Below are positions 1-8,618 of a stretch of DNA of 26,715 nucleotides, in pieces. The notes beneath the pieces are model-generated. The model had not been told where the DNA came from and made no database searches. It saw only the letters and a list, made by a program, of their open reading frames with translations. The stretch comes from Candidatus Zhuqueibacterota bacterium 4572_119 (GTDB lineage Bacteria; Zhuqueibacterota; Zhuqueibacteria; Thermofontimicrobiales; Thermofontimicrobiaceae): positions 1-26,715 of the forward strand of contig NBLI01000021.1 in assembly GCA_002084535.1 (NCBI GenBank), given 5' to 3'. Made by a program: the position numbers and the translations under genes. The stretch's first letter is position 1. Each line of letters begins with the position of its first letter.

Positions 1-761
1 AATACTTTTGTCAATACATTTTTAAATGAATCATCCAATGGTATTGCATTCAATAATTTAATCGTTTTTAACCTGATGCCACTATTTTCGTCTTTTTCCA
101 ACACCTCTATTAACGCATCCAGGATTTTGTGTTCAAAACTTCTTGTATTTGAAAGAGCGGATACTGTTTTCAAACGAATGTTCGGACGTTCCTCCAATGT
201 TAACGCTCTCGCTAAAAGCTGCTGAATTTCCGGTTTATCAATTTCTCCCTCAACCTCAAAATTATTCATAGAATTAACAATTAAGGAAACACGATTTTTG
301 TCTGAATCATAATCGATAAATTCTACTCCACCAATATTGTGGGCGGCTAATTGAGATGAAAGGTTTTTCAACGACTTTTCTCCACTGTCAACAAACAAAA
401 ACCTTCCCAATATTAATCCAACAACCAGCATTCCCATAGCAGTGGCAAATCGGAGTGAAGGAGAGAATTCCAGCGTTAGTACCGCTTTTATTTTATTGAT
501 CCACACATTTCTCAATTTTGGCTGCGTCAACACCAACAATCTCTCATGGAGTTCAGACCGGCTTTTTCCAAGCTTTGCTTTTGTTGGTTTCATTTGAATC
601 TTATTATCAAACAATTTTGACATTTGCTTTGCTTCATCAAAATCCAACCGGCATTCACCACAATCTTTAAGATGATCTTTTAATGTTTTTTTCTGCTCAT
701 CTGAAAGCTCATCATACATATATAGCCAAATTAATTGCTGGATTTTTTTGCATGCTTTCAT
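1..761 (-). CDS. Zinc-finger anti-sigma factor with HEAT-like repeats (C-terminus beyond window)
   Basis: About 253 codons are visible; the 3' end runs off the window edge. The N-terminus carries the zinc-binding anti-sigma motif HxxxCxxC (H30, C34, C37), followed by a linker, one membrane helix at about residues 103-124, and a presumably periplasmic part in which residues about 175-250 read as HEAT-like repeats (repeated IRLKT helices). The start is the ATG at 761, with GGAG a few bases upstream. It lies 12 bp after the ECF sigma stop codon, so the two are co-transcribed. By family knowledge it should hold that sigma factor at the membrane until a signal releases it; HEAT-like repeats suggest protein binding. 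The family is clear; the signal sensed is unknown. Confidence 0.85.
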   Translation of the reverse strand, partial: MKACKKIQQLIWLYMYDELSDEQKKTLKDHLKDCGECRLDFDEAKQMSKLFDNKIQMKPTKAKLGKSRSELHERLLVLTQPKLRNVWINKIKAVLTLEFSPSLRFATAMGMLVVGLILGRFLFVDSGEKSLKNLSSQLAAHNIGGVEFIDYDSDKNRVSLIVNSMNNFEVEGEIDKPEIQQLLARALTLEERPNIRLKTVSALSNTRSFEHKILDALIEVLEKDENSGIRLKTIKLLNAIPLDDSFKNVLTKV

Positions 762-773
762 AATTTCTCCGAT

Positions 774-1349
774 TTATAATTGGCGGTAATTTTTAAGTCC
801 GGCTTTCATCTTTTGAATCGAACGAAACAGGTAATTTTTAACTGTACCTTCTGAACAATTTAAAATTTCAGCAATCTCACTCAATTTATGTCCATGATAA
901 TGGCGCAAAACAAATACTGCTCTTTGTTTTGGTGATAAATTCTCGATTGAGCTGGATATTTTTTCGTGTAACTCCAAGTTTAACATCGCTTCTTCAGGAT
1001 TTTTTTCACTGCTTTTAAATAACAGATCCCAATTGGCTGCAGAGGTTGTAGCGACTTCTTCTAACATCTCAAAGCTGCGACTCGATCTCTTTTTCCTGTA
1101 ATTAATGCAGGTGTTCACAGCGATTCTGTAAAGCCATGTATAAAATTTGCTTCCGAACCTATATTTGTGAATCGATTGAAAAACCTTGAGAAAAACTTCC
1201 TGGTAAACATCTTCCGCGTCTTCTGTATTGTTAAGCATATTATAAATTAATCTGGCAATCTTTTCATCATATTTTTTTACCAGGTTCTCGAAGTCGGATA
1301 GGCTTCCTCTCTGCGCTTTCCTGATGAGAAGCTCTTCCTGCTTTATCAT
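774..1349 (-). CDS. ECF-type RNA polymerase sigma factor
   Basis: 191 aa, normal for sigma70 group 4. Region 2 spans about residues 20-90 (DAEDVYQEVF, then the -10-recognition helix with FYTWLYRIAVN). Region 4 spans about 136-185 and contains the helix-turn-helix SEIAEILNCSEGTVKNYL. There is no region 3 and no extra C-terminal domain. The ATG at 1349 is preceded by AGAGG at good spacing. The gene is followed after 12 bp by its likely anti-sigma factor. An RpoE-like promoter just upstream (1374-1401) suggests autoregulation. It directs polymerase to a stress or envelope regulon; the regulon is not known from this window. Confidence 0.93.
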   Translation of the reverse strand: MIKQEELLIRKAQRGSLSDFENLVKKYDEKIARLIYNMLNNTEDAEDVYQEVFLKVFQSIHKYRFGSKFYTWLYRIAVNTCINYRKKRSSRSFEMLEEVATTSAANWDLLFKSSEKNPEEAMLNLELHEKISSSIENLSPKQRAVFVLRHYHGHKLSEIAEILNCSEGTVKNYLFRSIQKMKAGLKNYRQL

Positions 1350-1373
1350 AAGGTATCCTCTATTCCTGAATGT

Positions 1374-1401
1374 TTAGACAAAACTTGTGTTAAAAGGTTT
1401 G
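1374..1401 (-). promoter_or_regulatory. ECF (RpoE-like) promoter of the sigma/anti-sigma operon
   Basis: On the minus strand CAAACCT (1401-1395) and GTCTAA (1379-1374) are separated by 15 bp. This closely matches the E. coli RpoE pattern GGAACTT-N15/16-GTCTAA. A start site about 7 bp downstream leaves a leader of roughly 18 nt that still contains the AGAGG ribosome site before the ATG at 1349. The spacing is self-consistent and suggests that the sigma factor drives its own operon. Confidence 0.6.
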
Positions 1402-2088
1402 CATCTTTTTTAAGATTTATTTAGTCATAAAGATGTTGTTAAAGCAACAATAAAAACGCGCTTTGAGATAAATATGATTACCATTTTGTATTTCAAAAAA
1501 CCCAATGAATGATAAGAAAAAAAACAATCAAATTCAATTAAATTAATCAAACCACCGTCAATTATCCTTTAATAAGTGAACGTTTTTAGGTCAGTTTTAA
1601 CATTATTGTACGTTAATGTATCAATTTAAACCAGTTAAACTTTATTTACAACTTAACATTTTATTTTCAATGAAAATATAACCATCTGCAACTTATGTAA
1701 ATTCAAATAGTTAATCTTTTGAGTTTTTTTTCTTTCGAGACGTTTTTTGGCATAATAATTGATATAAAATGACTATTTGAAATTTTATTTCTATATTGTT
1801 CAATTATCATTAACGTTTTAATATTAATAAGTTAAGCTATTTTGTATTTTCTTTGAACGGATTTATTTCTATTAATGCTTGCTTAAAATACGACCATAAT
1901 TCGTTTATTTTAATAGACATTTAAGCTCTACTTGTTGTTACTATATTTATATTAATAAAGTTATTGTATTCTTTTCAATATATTATTAAATTATAAAGTC
2001 CTTTTTGAGACAACTGTTCAAAATTGAAAATTAATATTTTATCATTACATTTCAAATAATCAAACAACTAAAATTCCAGGGTGATATT
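1402..2088. other. Long AT-rich intergenic region between divergent operons
   Basis: About 690 bp with no credible ORF on either strand. It is visibly much more AT-rich than the flanking genes. It should hold the promoter of the plus-strand operon starting at 2089, but no hexamer pair stands out. The best are weak (TTGTTC at 1796, 17 bp, TAATAT at 1819). A 9-bp inverted repeat ACGTTAATG/CATTAACGT lies at 1610-1618 and 1808-1816. No tRNA-like or clear terminator structure was seen. Confidence 0.5.
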
Positions 2089-3096
2089 TTGAAAAAAATT
2101 CTTTACATATTTGTTTTAATGCAATTTAGTTTTTTATCAGGGGGATTGTACAGCCAGGTAGCTACAACAGGTGGTAAAGGTCTCGCGAAAGTTTTATCAG
2201 CAGACCCTGTCAAAGCCGCTGACATATTCGTGAATTGGAATGCTTCAACATTCATGGAGCAAACAAGCCGAACAACCCTGTCAAAATATTACCGCTCTGA
2301 CTTGAATGTAACTGTTGGCTTGGCGAGTTATCTGGAGGTCTATTTAAATATCACTCCCTACCAGGACGATCAAACTCACCTCTGGGGACAATTTGGGAAC
2401 ACGCATTTGGGCTTAAAATACCTGACACCATTTTCGTCAAGTTTTTTTAAACTTGGATTGGATGGATTTTTTAAATTTCCAACTGCACGAATCGGCAATG
2501 TTGGATATGAATCCTTTTTCTCCGAAAATCCAGCATGGGCGATGCGCGGGCTTTTAAGCCTGGACTTCATAAAAATCATGCCTTCTTTTCCATTAAAATT
2601 TAATTTTAATTATGGCTACATCGATCATGATATTTATGATCAATACTTTACCTCAAAAATTGATCAAATGTTGATAGGTGCCGGATTCAAATTTTCCATT
2701 CGATCCATTCAATTTTTCACAGAATACTCAGGGGAAATCTTTTTCAACAACCCCACTGAAGTCGAATTTAATCAAAACTCGCAGCGAGTCACGCAGGGCA
2801 TTCGTTTTTTGGGACCGTGGAATAATACAATCGATGTTTCTTTTGACTATGGACTCACACAATATGATTCTTTGGAAACCGACGATATATTTCATAAAGA
2901 ATACTATGATTGGAAAGTTCGGATTGGAGTTACTCACCGCTTTTCAGTTCAAAAATATTTTGATAAAACAGCAAAATTGGAAAGAATGAAAGAGGAAGAA
3001 GAACGCCGGAAACTTGAAGCAATCAAAAAGAAAAGACAAAAAGTCAAAGAAGATATTCAAAAAATGAAAAACAGTCTTGAGAAAAAAAAGAAGTAA
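2089..3096 (+). CDS. Predicted outer-membrane beta-barrel protein with charged C-terminal tail
   Basis: 335 aa, not assigned to a named family. The start is TTG at 2089, with AGGGTGA upstream; it gives a good signal peptide (about residues 1-22, ending SGGLYSQ). Residues about 45-290 alternate aromatic and polar strands with short turns (for example GLKYL, FNFNYGY, VRIGVTHRFS), as in an outer-membrane barrel. Residues about 290-335 are a Lys/Glu-rich helix, probably a periplasmic coiled coil or cell-wall contact, which is odd for a barrel end. It is first of eight genes on this strand, 15 bp before a TPR gene. By position it could be the outer-membrane part of the motor complex encoded downstream, comparable to the GltA/B/H or NfsA/B barrels. 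Role inferred from context. Confidence 0.7.
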   Translation: MKKILYIFVLMQFSFLSGGLYSQVATTGGKGLAKVLSADPVKAADIFVNWNASTFMEQTSRTTLSKYYRSDLNVTVGLASYLEVYLNITPYQDDQTHLWGQFGNTHLGLKYLTPFSSSFFKLGLDGFFKFPTARIGNVGYESFFSENPAWAMRGLLSLDFIKIMPSFPLKFNFNYGYIDHDIYDQYFTSKIDQMLIGAGFKFSIRSIQFFTEYSGEIFFNNPTEVEFNQNSQRVTQGIRFLGPWNNTIDVSFDYGLTQYDSLETDDIFHKEYYDWKVRIGVTHRFSVQKYFDKTAKLERMKEEEERRKLEAIKKKRQKVKEDIQKMKNSLEKKKK

Positions 3097-3111
3097 TCCG
3101 GTTTACAACAC

Positions 3112-4512
3112 ATGAAGCTTAATAAAAAAAATATACTAATCATCTCTGCTACGCTGCTCTACATCTCGCTTTTTTCGTTTCAGCCAGATGCTTTGCTCGC
3201 TCGAACAGGCGCGGTAAATTCACAGAACAGGCAGGACATCAAAGACGAAAAGGAGATGAAACGCGCGGCAAAAAAAATATTCAACAAAGGTGTTGACTAT
3301 TATAAAAAAGGAGAATATTGGAACTGTTCTCAGGAACTTATCATTATAATGGACTTTTATCCAAAATTCGACCGGATGGACCAGGTTGTCAATTATCTTG
3401 GGAAATGTTTGTTTCAGGAAGAATTATATACCGCTGCCATACGCATGTATAATTATTTCATAAAAAAATACCCGTCAAGCTCTCTCGTGCAGGACGCCCT
3501 GCTTGGATTGGAAAAATCGTATTATCATCAGAGAAAATTTAAACAAACTCTGCGCGTGTATTACGCCATTCTAAAAAAAGCCACCAATAAAAAAATTCTC
3601 AATGAAGCTTGCTATTTAGCGGGGCAAAGTCATTTTCAACTTAAAAATTATGACATGTCCATCAGAGTGCTCAAAAAAATCCAGGAAAACAGTGAATATT
3701 ATGACACAGCGCTTTATAGCATCGCGCTATCTTATCTTAAAAAATCCAATGTCGCCGCGTCGGTTGATTATTTCCGAAAAATAACCACACTGCCGGTTAT
3801 TAGCGCGGAGAGAAGAAATGTTGTGGATAACGCCCGGCTGACTTTGGGCTTGATTTACTATGAGCTCAACGCGTATCAAGCCTCTGTACATCTACTTTCA
3901 AAAATTTCCGATAAGCATGAAAATTACCAGGACGCGTTGTTAGGGCTTGGCTGGGCATATTTAAAACTAAACGATTTTGAAAATGTTATTCAGAATCTTG
4001 AAGAATTGATAAAACGATTTCCCGAAGGTGAAAACGCTGAGGAATCATATTTTTTATTAGGCCAGGCGTTTATCGCGCTTGGGAGATATGATGAAGCAAT
4101 ATCAGCATACAAAATAATTGTCGAGCTTTACCCTGAACAGCATCATGTCCCAAGCCTGATAAGGAAAGTTAACAACAGCCTGCGCACCGAGAAAAACCGG
4201 GTTGAAGAATTAAAAGCTAAAATCATGGTAGAAGAAACCCGCTTATTGGACGCGATTCCGATTACCAAGGACAAGGGAAACCTTCCAAAATACCTGATTG
4301 ATGAAAAGAAAAAGTTGAAAAATTCCAGGGAAAAAATGATCGCTAATTTACTTAACGAACGGGATCATTTACTTTTTATGCAGAAAAAAATTGACGACCT
4401 TTCCAAAATGGTCGAGCGCCGCGAGCGTAGAAAAGACTGGCGCGGTTATGCTGAATACGGAGTTTCAAGGGCGCTGTTTTTAAAAGAAATGGGAAAAAGT
4501 AGGGGAAATTAA
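3112..4512 (+). CDS. Secreted TPR-repeat protein
   Basis: 466 aa. An N-terminal signal peptide (about residues 1-30, hydrophobic core ILIISATLLYISLF, possible cleavage after LLA) directs it to the periplasm. Residues about 50-345 are TPR/tol-pal-system-like helical repeats, the clearest being the one with ALLGLGWAYLKLNDF and that with YFLLGQAFIALGRYDEAI. The C-terminal 120 residues are highly charged and probably coiled coil. It lies 15 bp after the barrel gene and 19 bp before a larger TPR gene. TPR proteins of this kind scaffold envelope-spanning machines (GltC/GltE/NfsC-type in myxobacteria). No enzymatic motif seen. Family certain, role inferred. Confidence 0.8.
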   Translation: MKLNKKNILIISATLLYISLFSFQPDALLARTGAVNSQNRQDIKDEKEMKRAAKKIFNKGVDYYKKGEYWNCSQELIIIMDFYPKFDRMDQVVNYLGKCLFQEELYTAAIRMYNYFIKKYPSSSLVQDALLGLEKSYYHQRKFKQTLRVYYAILKKATNKKILNEACYLAGQSHFQLKNYDMSIRVLKKIQENSEYYDTALYSIALSYLKKSNVAASVDYFRKITTLPVISAERRNVVDNARLTLGLIYYELNAYQASVHLLSKISDKHENYQDALLGLGWAYLKLNDFENVIQNLEELIKRFPEGENAEESYFLLGQAFIALGRYDEAISAYKIIVELYPEQHHVPSLIRKVNNSLRTEKNRVEELKAKIMVEETRLLDAIPITKDKGNLPKYLIDEKKKLKNSREKMIANLLNERDHLLFMQKKIDDLSKMVERRERRKDWRGYAEYGVSRALFLKEMGKSRGN

Positions 4513-4531
4513 TTAAAACGGATATTTTGAT

Positions 4532-7522
4532 ATGCTAAATTATAGTCAACAAACAAACCACAGAATTCTGTACTTATTTGTCATAACATTCAGTAGTCTG
4601 TTTTTACTGGCAATTAACAACAGCCACGCTCAGTTTAAAAAACCCGGTAACAAAATTGATCAGTTGCCAAGAAAATATGAAATAGCTGACACAACAGACA
4701 CTATCGATTGGCAGCATCTCAATTTGACCATTGATCATCACGAACAGCTTATCGCAAAATACCCGGATCATACTTTTATTCCCTACATTATGTTTGAGTT
4801 AGCAGAACTTTACGCGAGCAAGGCTCAGTATGAATTCAAACAAAGCATGAAGAAATATGATGAAGAAATAACAAAATATGAAAAAGGTGAAATATTTGGA
4901 GAGCCAATTTTACCGCGTGTTAGCTTAAAAAAAGTTATTGAAATCGGCTATAAATTATTAGAAAAATTCCCAAACGTGCCATACAAAGATAAGGTTTTAT
5001 ACCGCCTTGCCATTTCACACCTTGACGAGGGCAATTTGGATAAAGCAAAGGATTATTTTCAAAGGATTGTATTTGAAACACCGAACAGCCCAAAAATCTC
5101 CGAAGTCCATTTTCGGCTTGGAGAATACTATTTTAACAAAAGGGAATTTCACAAAGCTGTTGAACAGTACGAGCATTTATTAGAAAGATGGGATGACCCA
5201 TACTTCAATTATTCATTATATAAGCTGGGTTGGTCATATTTTAACACGAGTGATTATACTAACTCAATTAGTACATTCATCTATTTAATCAGCGACATTA
5301 CGCTGCTGGAGACTTTAAACACAAAACTTCTGGGCAAAACAAAAGCAGATGTACGAAATGAAGCGATTGATTATATCGCCCACTCTTTATCAGAATACCA
5401 GGGTCCAGTACCGGTAAAAGATATTCTTAGCAAAGATGAAACTCAAAGCTATGCTGCTGATGTGCTAAAAAAAATGGGTGAAATATATAAAGAAAGAAAT
5501 TTCTATAACGAGGCAATCAATACTTATCAAACGCTGCTTGATTTATTTCCCTTTTATCCGGAAGCCCCTTTGATTCAAAAAGAAATTATCCAGTGCTATG
5601 AAGCAGATCTGGATGAAGACAAGGCAGCAAAGGAAAAAGACGTTTTCGTTCAAAAATACGGACCCGATAGTGATTGGCTTATGAAAAATCCTGAGGGGCA
5701 AACCAGGGAAAACGCAGTTACCATGTCAGAAGAAATGCTCTTTTCCCTTGGCACCCATTATCAAGCCAAAGCCCAGGAAAAAAACAGGGAACGTGAATAC
5801 CGTCTGGCAATTGAAAAACATAAAGACTTTCTTAAAAAATTCCACGACAGTGAAAAAGCCTCAAAAGTAAATTACTATTTAGCTGAATGCTATTATTCAA
5901 TCAACCAGTTCGAAAAAGCGGCTGATGAGTATTATAAGGTAATGACTTTTTATGGGGAAAATGAATTCAAAGAAGACGCCGCCTATAACAGGATACTGGC
6001 TTATTACGAGTTGTTAAGAAGTAAGTCTAAAAAGGACTCCACGATATTATATATTGAAGATTTTGTTGGAGGTGGCGAAACCGTTACCCCAATTAAAGTC
6101 TCCTGTGAGACGCAGTTTAGTTTAATCAAAGCGTGCAACGATTTCGTTCGGCAAATTCCTGACAGTGAGAATCTGCTCGAAGTATTGATGAAATATGCCG
6201 AAACCCTTTATGAACTACGTGAATGGGGATTAGCGGCAAGAATTTACAAGCTTATCATAAAACCGGAATACAGGAGTTCTCCATTTTACGGGCAGTCAAT
6301 TAATATGATTGCTCAAAGTTATCTCAAGATGGGAAATTACGCGGAATCTGAAAAATGGTTCAACAACCTTGCGGAAGCTTTTCCTGATTCAGCACAGCAT
6401 GTAAAACGGGCAAAGAAAATGGTTGCTTCCGCCAAATTCAAAGTGGCCGAGAAGCTCAAGGAACAAGGCAAACCAACAAAGGCTGCTGTCAACTTTTTGC
6501 GCCTTGCGTTTAGCTCCGAGGATCAGGATATCGCGAAAGCCGCGATTTTCCAGGCGGCTAATCAATTTGAAGAAGCTGGAGACAATGAAAAAGCGATCAA
6601 AGCTTTCGAAAGAATGCTTGAAGAACAGCCAAATGTGATATTCAAAGATGAGCTTTTGATGAAAACCGGACTGCTTTATGAAAGTTCACAAAACTGGATC
6701 AGGGCTTCAAATTCGTACCTCAATTTAGTTAAACAATGCCCCCGTTCAAAATTTGCGCCTCGTGCCCTTTTAAGCGCGGCAGGGTGTTTTGAACAAATGG
6801 AATTATGGTTCAAATGCAAACAAACATATAGAGAATATTTATCAAAATTCGCCCACATCGATGCTGATGATCACATCGATGCTTTATTCAAAATCGGGGA
6901 AATTTCGTACAATCAAAAAAACAAAGAAACCGCTACCCGGGAACTCCAGACCACAATACAGCAATTCAAGGATTACCGACGCCGCGGTGTTGCTGTTGAT
7001 GAATATTTGCCCGCGAAAGCTCAATTTCTTATCGCGGAAATCAATTTTGAAAAATATCAAAAAGTAAAAATTGTTCCGCCGTTAAACGTGTCAATGAAAA
7101 GAAAAACAACCCTTTTGCAAACAGTTTTAAAAGGCTACGTGGAAGCAGGGAAATACCAGGTTGCAGAGTGGACCACAGCTTCCTTATTTAAGACGGGAAT
7201 GACATTTGAGGATCTGGCAGCATCGATTCAAAAATCTCCTGTACCAGATCAATATTCTGAAGAAGAAAAACAAACCTACCTGGCGGCAATTAACAAACAA
7301 GTTGTTTCAGCAAAACAAAAAGCGTTGGACGTCTATAAAGCAAACGTGGCAAAAGCCAAACAAAGTAATATCGAGAATGAATGGATTGAAAACAGCCAGA
7401 ATCGGATCGACCAACTAACTCTGGAATTAGGATTAGGAGGAAAAACAACCATCTCTCAGCAATCCGGTCAGAGTAGAATTGTAAAAACGAATCAAATTAG
7501 GGAAATTAACAATGAAGACTAA
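4532..7522 (+). CDS. Large secreted TPR-repeat protein
   Basis: 996 aa. Signal peptide at about residues 1-34, with likely cleavage after SHA. Nearly the whole mature protein is helical repeats of TPR type (for example YRLAISHLDEGNLDKAKDYF, YYLAECYYSINQFEKAADEY, IAQSYLKMGNYAESEKWF), tailing into a Lys/Gln-rich C-terminal helix after about residue 850. No catalytic motif is visible. The next gene overlaps it by 11 bp, a sign of translational coupling. Large TPR proteins (GltD- or AgmK-like) are structural parts of the myxobacterial gliding machine; correspondence here rests on gene order and architecture rather than alignment. The start ATG at 4532 has only a weak ribosome site. Confidence 0.82.
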   Translation: MLNYSQQTNHRILYLFVITFSSLFLLAINNSHAQFKKPGNKIDQLPRKYEIADTTDTIDWQHLNLTIDHHEQLIAKYPDHTFIPYIMFELAELYASKAQYEFKQSMKKYDEEITKYEKGEIFGEPILPRVSLKKVIEIGYKLLEKFPNVPYKDKVLYRLAISHLDEGNLDKAKDYFQRIVFETPNSPKISEVHFRLGEYYFNKREFHKAVEQYEHLLERWDDPYFNYSLYKLGWSYFNTSDYTNSISTFIYLISDITLLETLNTKLLGKTKADVRNEAIDYIAHSLSEYQGPVPVKDILSKDETQSYAADVLKKMGEIYKERNFYNEAINTYQTLLDLFPFYPEAPLIQKEIIQCYEADLDEDKAAKEKDVFVQKYGPDSDWLMKNPEGQTRENAVTMSEEMLFSLGTHYQAKAQEKNREREYRLAIEKHKDFLKKFHDSEKASKVNYYLAECYYSINQFEKAADEYYKVMTFYGENEFKEDAAYNRILAYYELLRSKSKKDSTILYIEDFVGGGETVTPIKVSCETQFSLIKACNDFVRQIPDSENLLEVLMKYAETLYELREWGLAARIYKLIIKPEYRSSPFYGQSINMIAQSYLKMGNYAESEKWFNNLAEAFPDSAQHVKRAKKMVASAKFKVAEKLKEQGKPTKAAVNFLRLAFSSEDQDIAKAAIFQAANQFEEAGDNEKAIKAFERMLEEQPNVIFKDELLMKTGLLYESSQNWIRASNSYLNLVKQCPRSKFAPRALLSAAGCFEQMELWFKCKQTYREYLSKFAHIDADDHIDALFKIGEISYNQKNKETATRELQTTIQQFKDYRRRGVAVDEYLPAKAQFLIAEINFEKYQKVKIVPPLNVSMKRKTTLLQTVLKGYVEAGKYQVAEWTTASLFKTGMTFEDLAASIQKSPVPDQYSEEEKQTYLAAINKQVVSAKQKALDVYKANVAKAKQSNIENEWIENSQNRIDQLTLELGLGGKTTISQQSGQSRIVKTNQIREINNED

Positions 7523-7907
7523 AAGACCGTATGCGGCTATTTTGACAATAGTATTGATTTTTATTTTATTTTGCAATCTGGCGTCGGCTAAAAACAATGA
7601 TTCTTCTGAAGCTGGCTCGATTCTTGCAAATCCGGAATCACCCCAACAGCAAGATCAAAAGCCAGGCAAAAACAATCAAAACAAAATTTCCAGAGACGCG
7701 GTAAAATTGTTTATCAAACAGGTTGAATTTTACGGTCAGATTGCCAAACCACAAGCAGTCTTTATCTTTGCCGGAGCAGATCCAAAGGTGGACGGATTAA
7801 AGATAGACAGGCAGTTTTTTGATCTCATTTTTCGGAATGTGGAAAAAAGCAGCCTGAAACATGTCAGGAAACGGGACGCAAAAAATAAAGAATTTATACA
7901 ATGGTGA
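7512..7907 (+). CDS. Small secreted protein of unknown function
   Basis: 131 aa, not recognised. Signal peptide or N-terminal anchor at residues about 7-26 (LTIVLIFILFCNLASA). Then a Gln/Pro/Asn-rich linker (about 30-60) and a compact domain (about 60-131) containing FYGQIAKPQAVFIFAGADP. The ATG at 7512 lies inside the end of the large TPR gene (11-bp overlap), with AGGGA at suitable distance, so translation is probably coupled. It sits between TPR genes and the TolQ/TolR genes, the position of small periplasmic subunits such as GltF/NfsF; that comparison is positional only. Confidence 0.65.
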   Translation: MKTKRPYAAILTIVLIFILFCNLASAKNNDSSEAGSILANPESPQQQDQKPGKNNQNKISRDAVKLFIKQVEFYGQIAKPQAVFIFAGADPKVDGLKIDRQFFDLIFRNVEKSSLKHVRKRDAKNKEFIQW

Positions 7908-7967
7908 TTAAATTCTTAAGTCGCCTTAACAATATAGATTTCATTTTTAAATAACATTTATTTTAAC

Positions 7968-7973
7968 AGGAGG
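7968..7973 (+). promoter_or_regulatory. Strong ribosome binding site fixing a TTG start
   Basis: AGGAGG, 8 bp before the TTG at 7982. It decides the start of the TolQ/ExbB-type gene over the later in-frame ATG at 8027, which would cut into the first membrane helix. Confidence 0.8.
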
Positions 7974-7981
7974 TTTTCAAG

Positions 7982-8617
7982 TTGGATTTTATTGTAAATG
8001 CATTCAGATCTGGGGGACCGTTCATGTATGTGATTTTACTGGTTTTAATCACTGGTTTTGCAATCATAATTGAACGTTCCATTTATATTTTGGGTCGGAA
8101 CCGAATTGATACAACCGCATTTGTTAATCGCGTTTTAGAGTATGTTCAGCACAATAACATTAAAAGCGCCATCGAGTTTTGCAGTATATCAAAAGCGGCA
8201 TTACCAAGGGTTACTCGTGCCGGTTTGGAAGAAGCTGGAAAAAGCGCATCAGATGTTCAAAACGCTTTTGAGTTGGCAGCGCTGGCTGAAATTCCCAAGC
8301 TGGAAAAACGAACCCAATATTTATCAACCATTGCTAATATTTCAACCTTACTGGGTTTACTGGGGACAATTTTCGGATTAATTGCCTCATTTGAAGCTGT
8401 TGCTACTGCCGACGCCTCAATGAAGGCTTCTCTTTTATCCGGTGGTATTTCGCAGGCAATGAACACAACCGCTTTTGGTTTGATTTCCGCGATTCCGTGC
8501 ATGATTGGATATTCCATCATTCAGGAAAAAACTAATGAGTTAATCGATGAGATCAACCAAAATGTAGCACGAATATACAGCAAATTAATTTCTGTAAAAT
8601 CCGGAAAAGGCAAATAG
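7982..8617 (+). CDS. MotA/TolQ/ExbB-type proton channel protein (AglR-like by context)
   Basis: 211 aa. Three membrane helices at about residues 14-33, 116-138 and 159-182, with the family's cytoplasmic loop (VTRAGLEEAG) between the first two and the conserved STLLGLLGTIFGLI stretch in the second. It forms the pentameric channel that couples ion flow to movement of TolR/ExbD dimers. Start TTG with a perfect AGGAGG. It is 1 bp from the first of two TolR-type genes, and the operon ends with an FHA/TonB-like protein rather than TolA, TolB or Pal. This favours an AglR-type motor over the Tol-Pal system. Family certain; system assignment inferred. Confidence 0.9.
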   Translation: MDFIVNAFRSGGPFMYVILLVLITGFAIIIERSIYILGRNRIDTTAFVNRVLEYVQHNNIKSAIEFCSISKAALPRVTRAGLEEAGKSASDVQNAFELAALAEIPKLEKRTQYLSTIANISTLLGLLGTIFGLIASFEAVATADASMKASLLSGGISQAMNTTAFGLISAIPCMIGYSIIQEKTNELIDEINQNVARIYSKLISVKSGKGK

Positions 8618-8618
8618 T

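Noticed and set aside
1747..1768. TTGGCA followed by TATAAA, looking like a sigma54 or sigma70 promoter
   Set aside because: Spacing is 10 bp and there is no GC element at -12, so neither promoter type fits.
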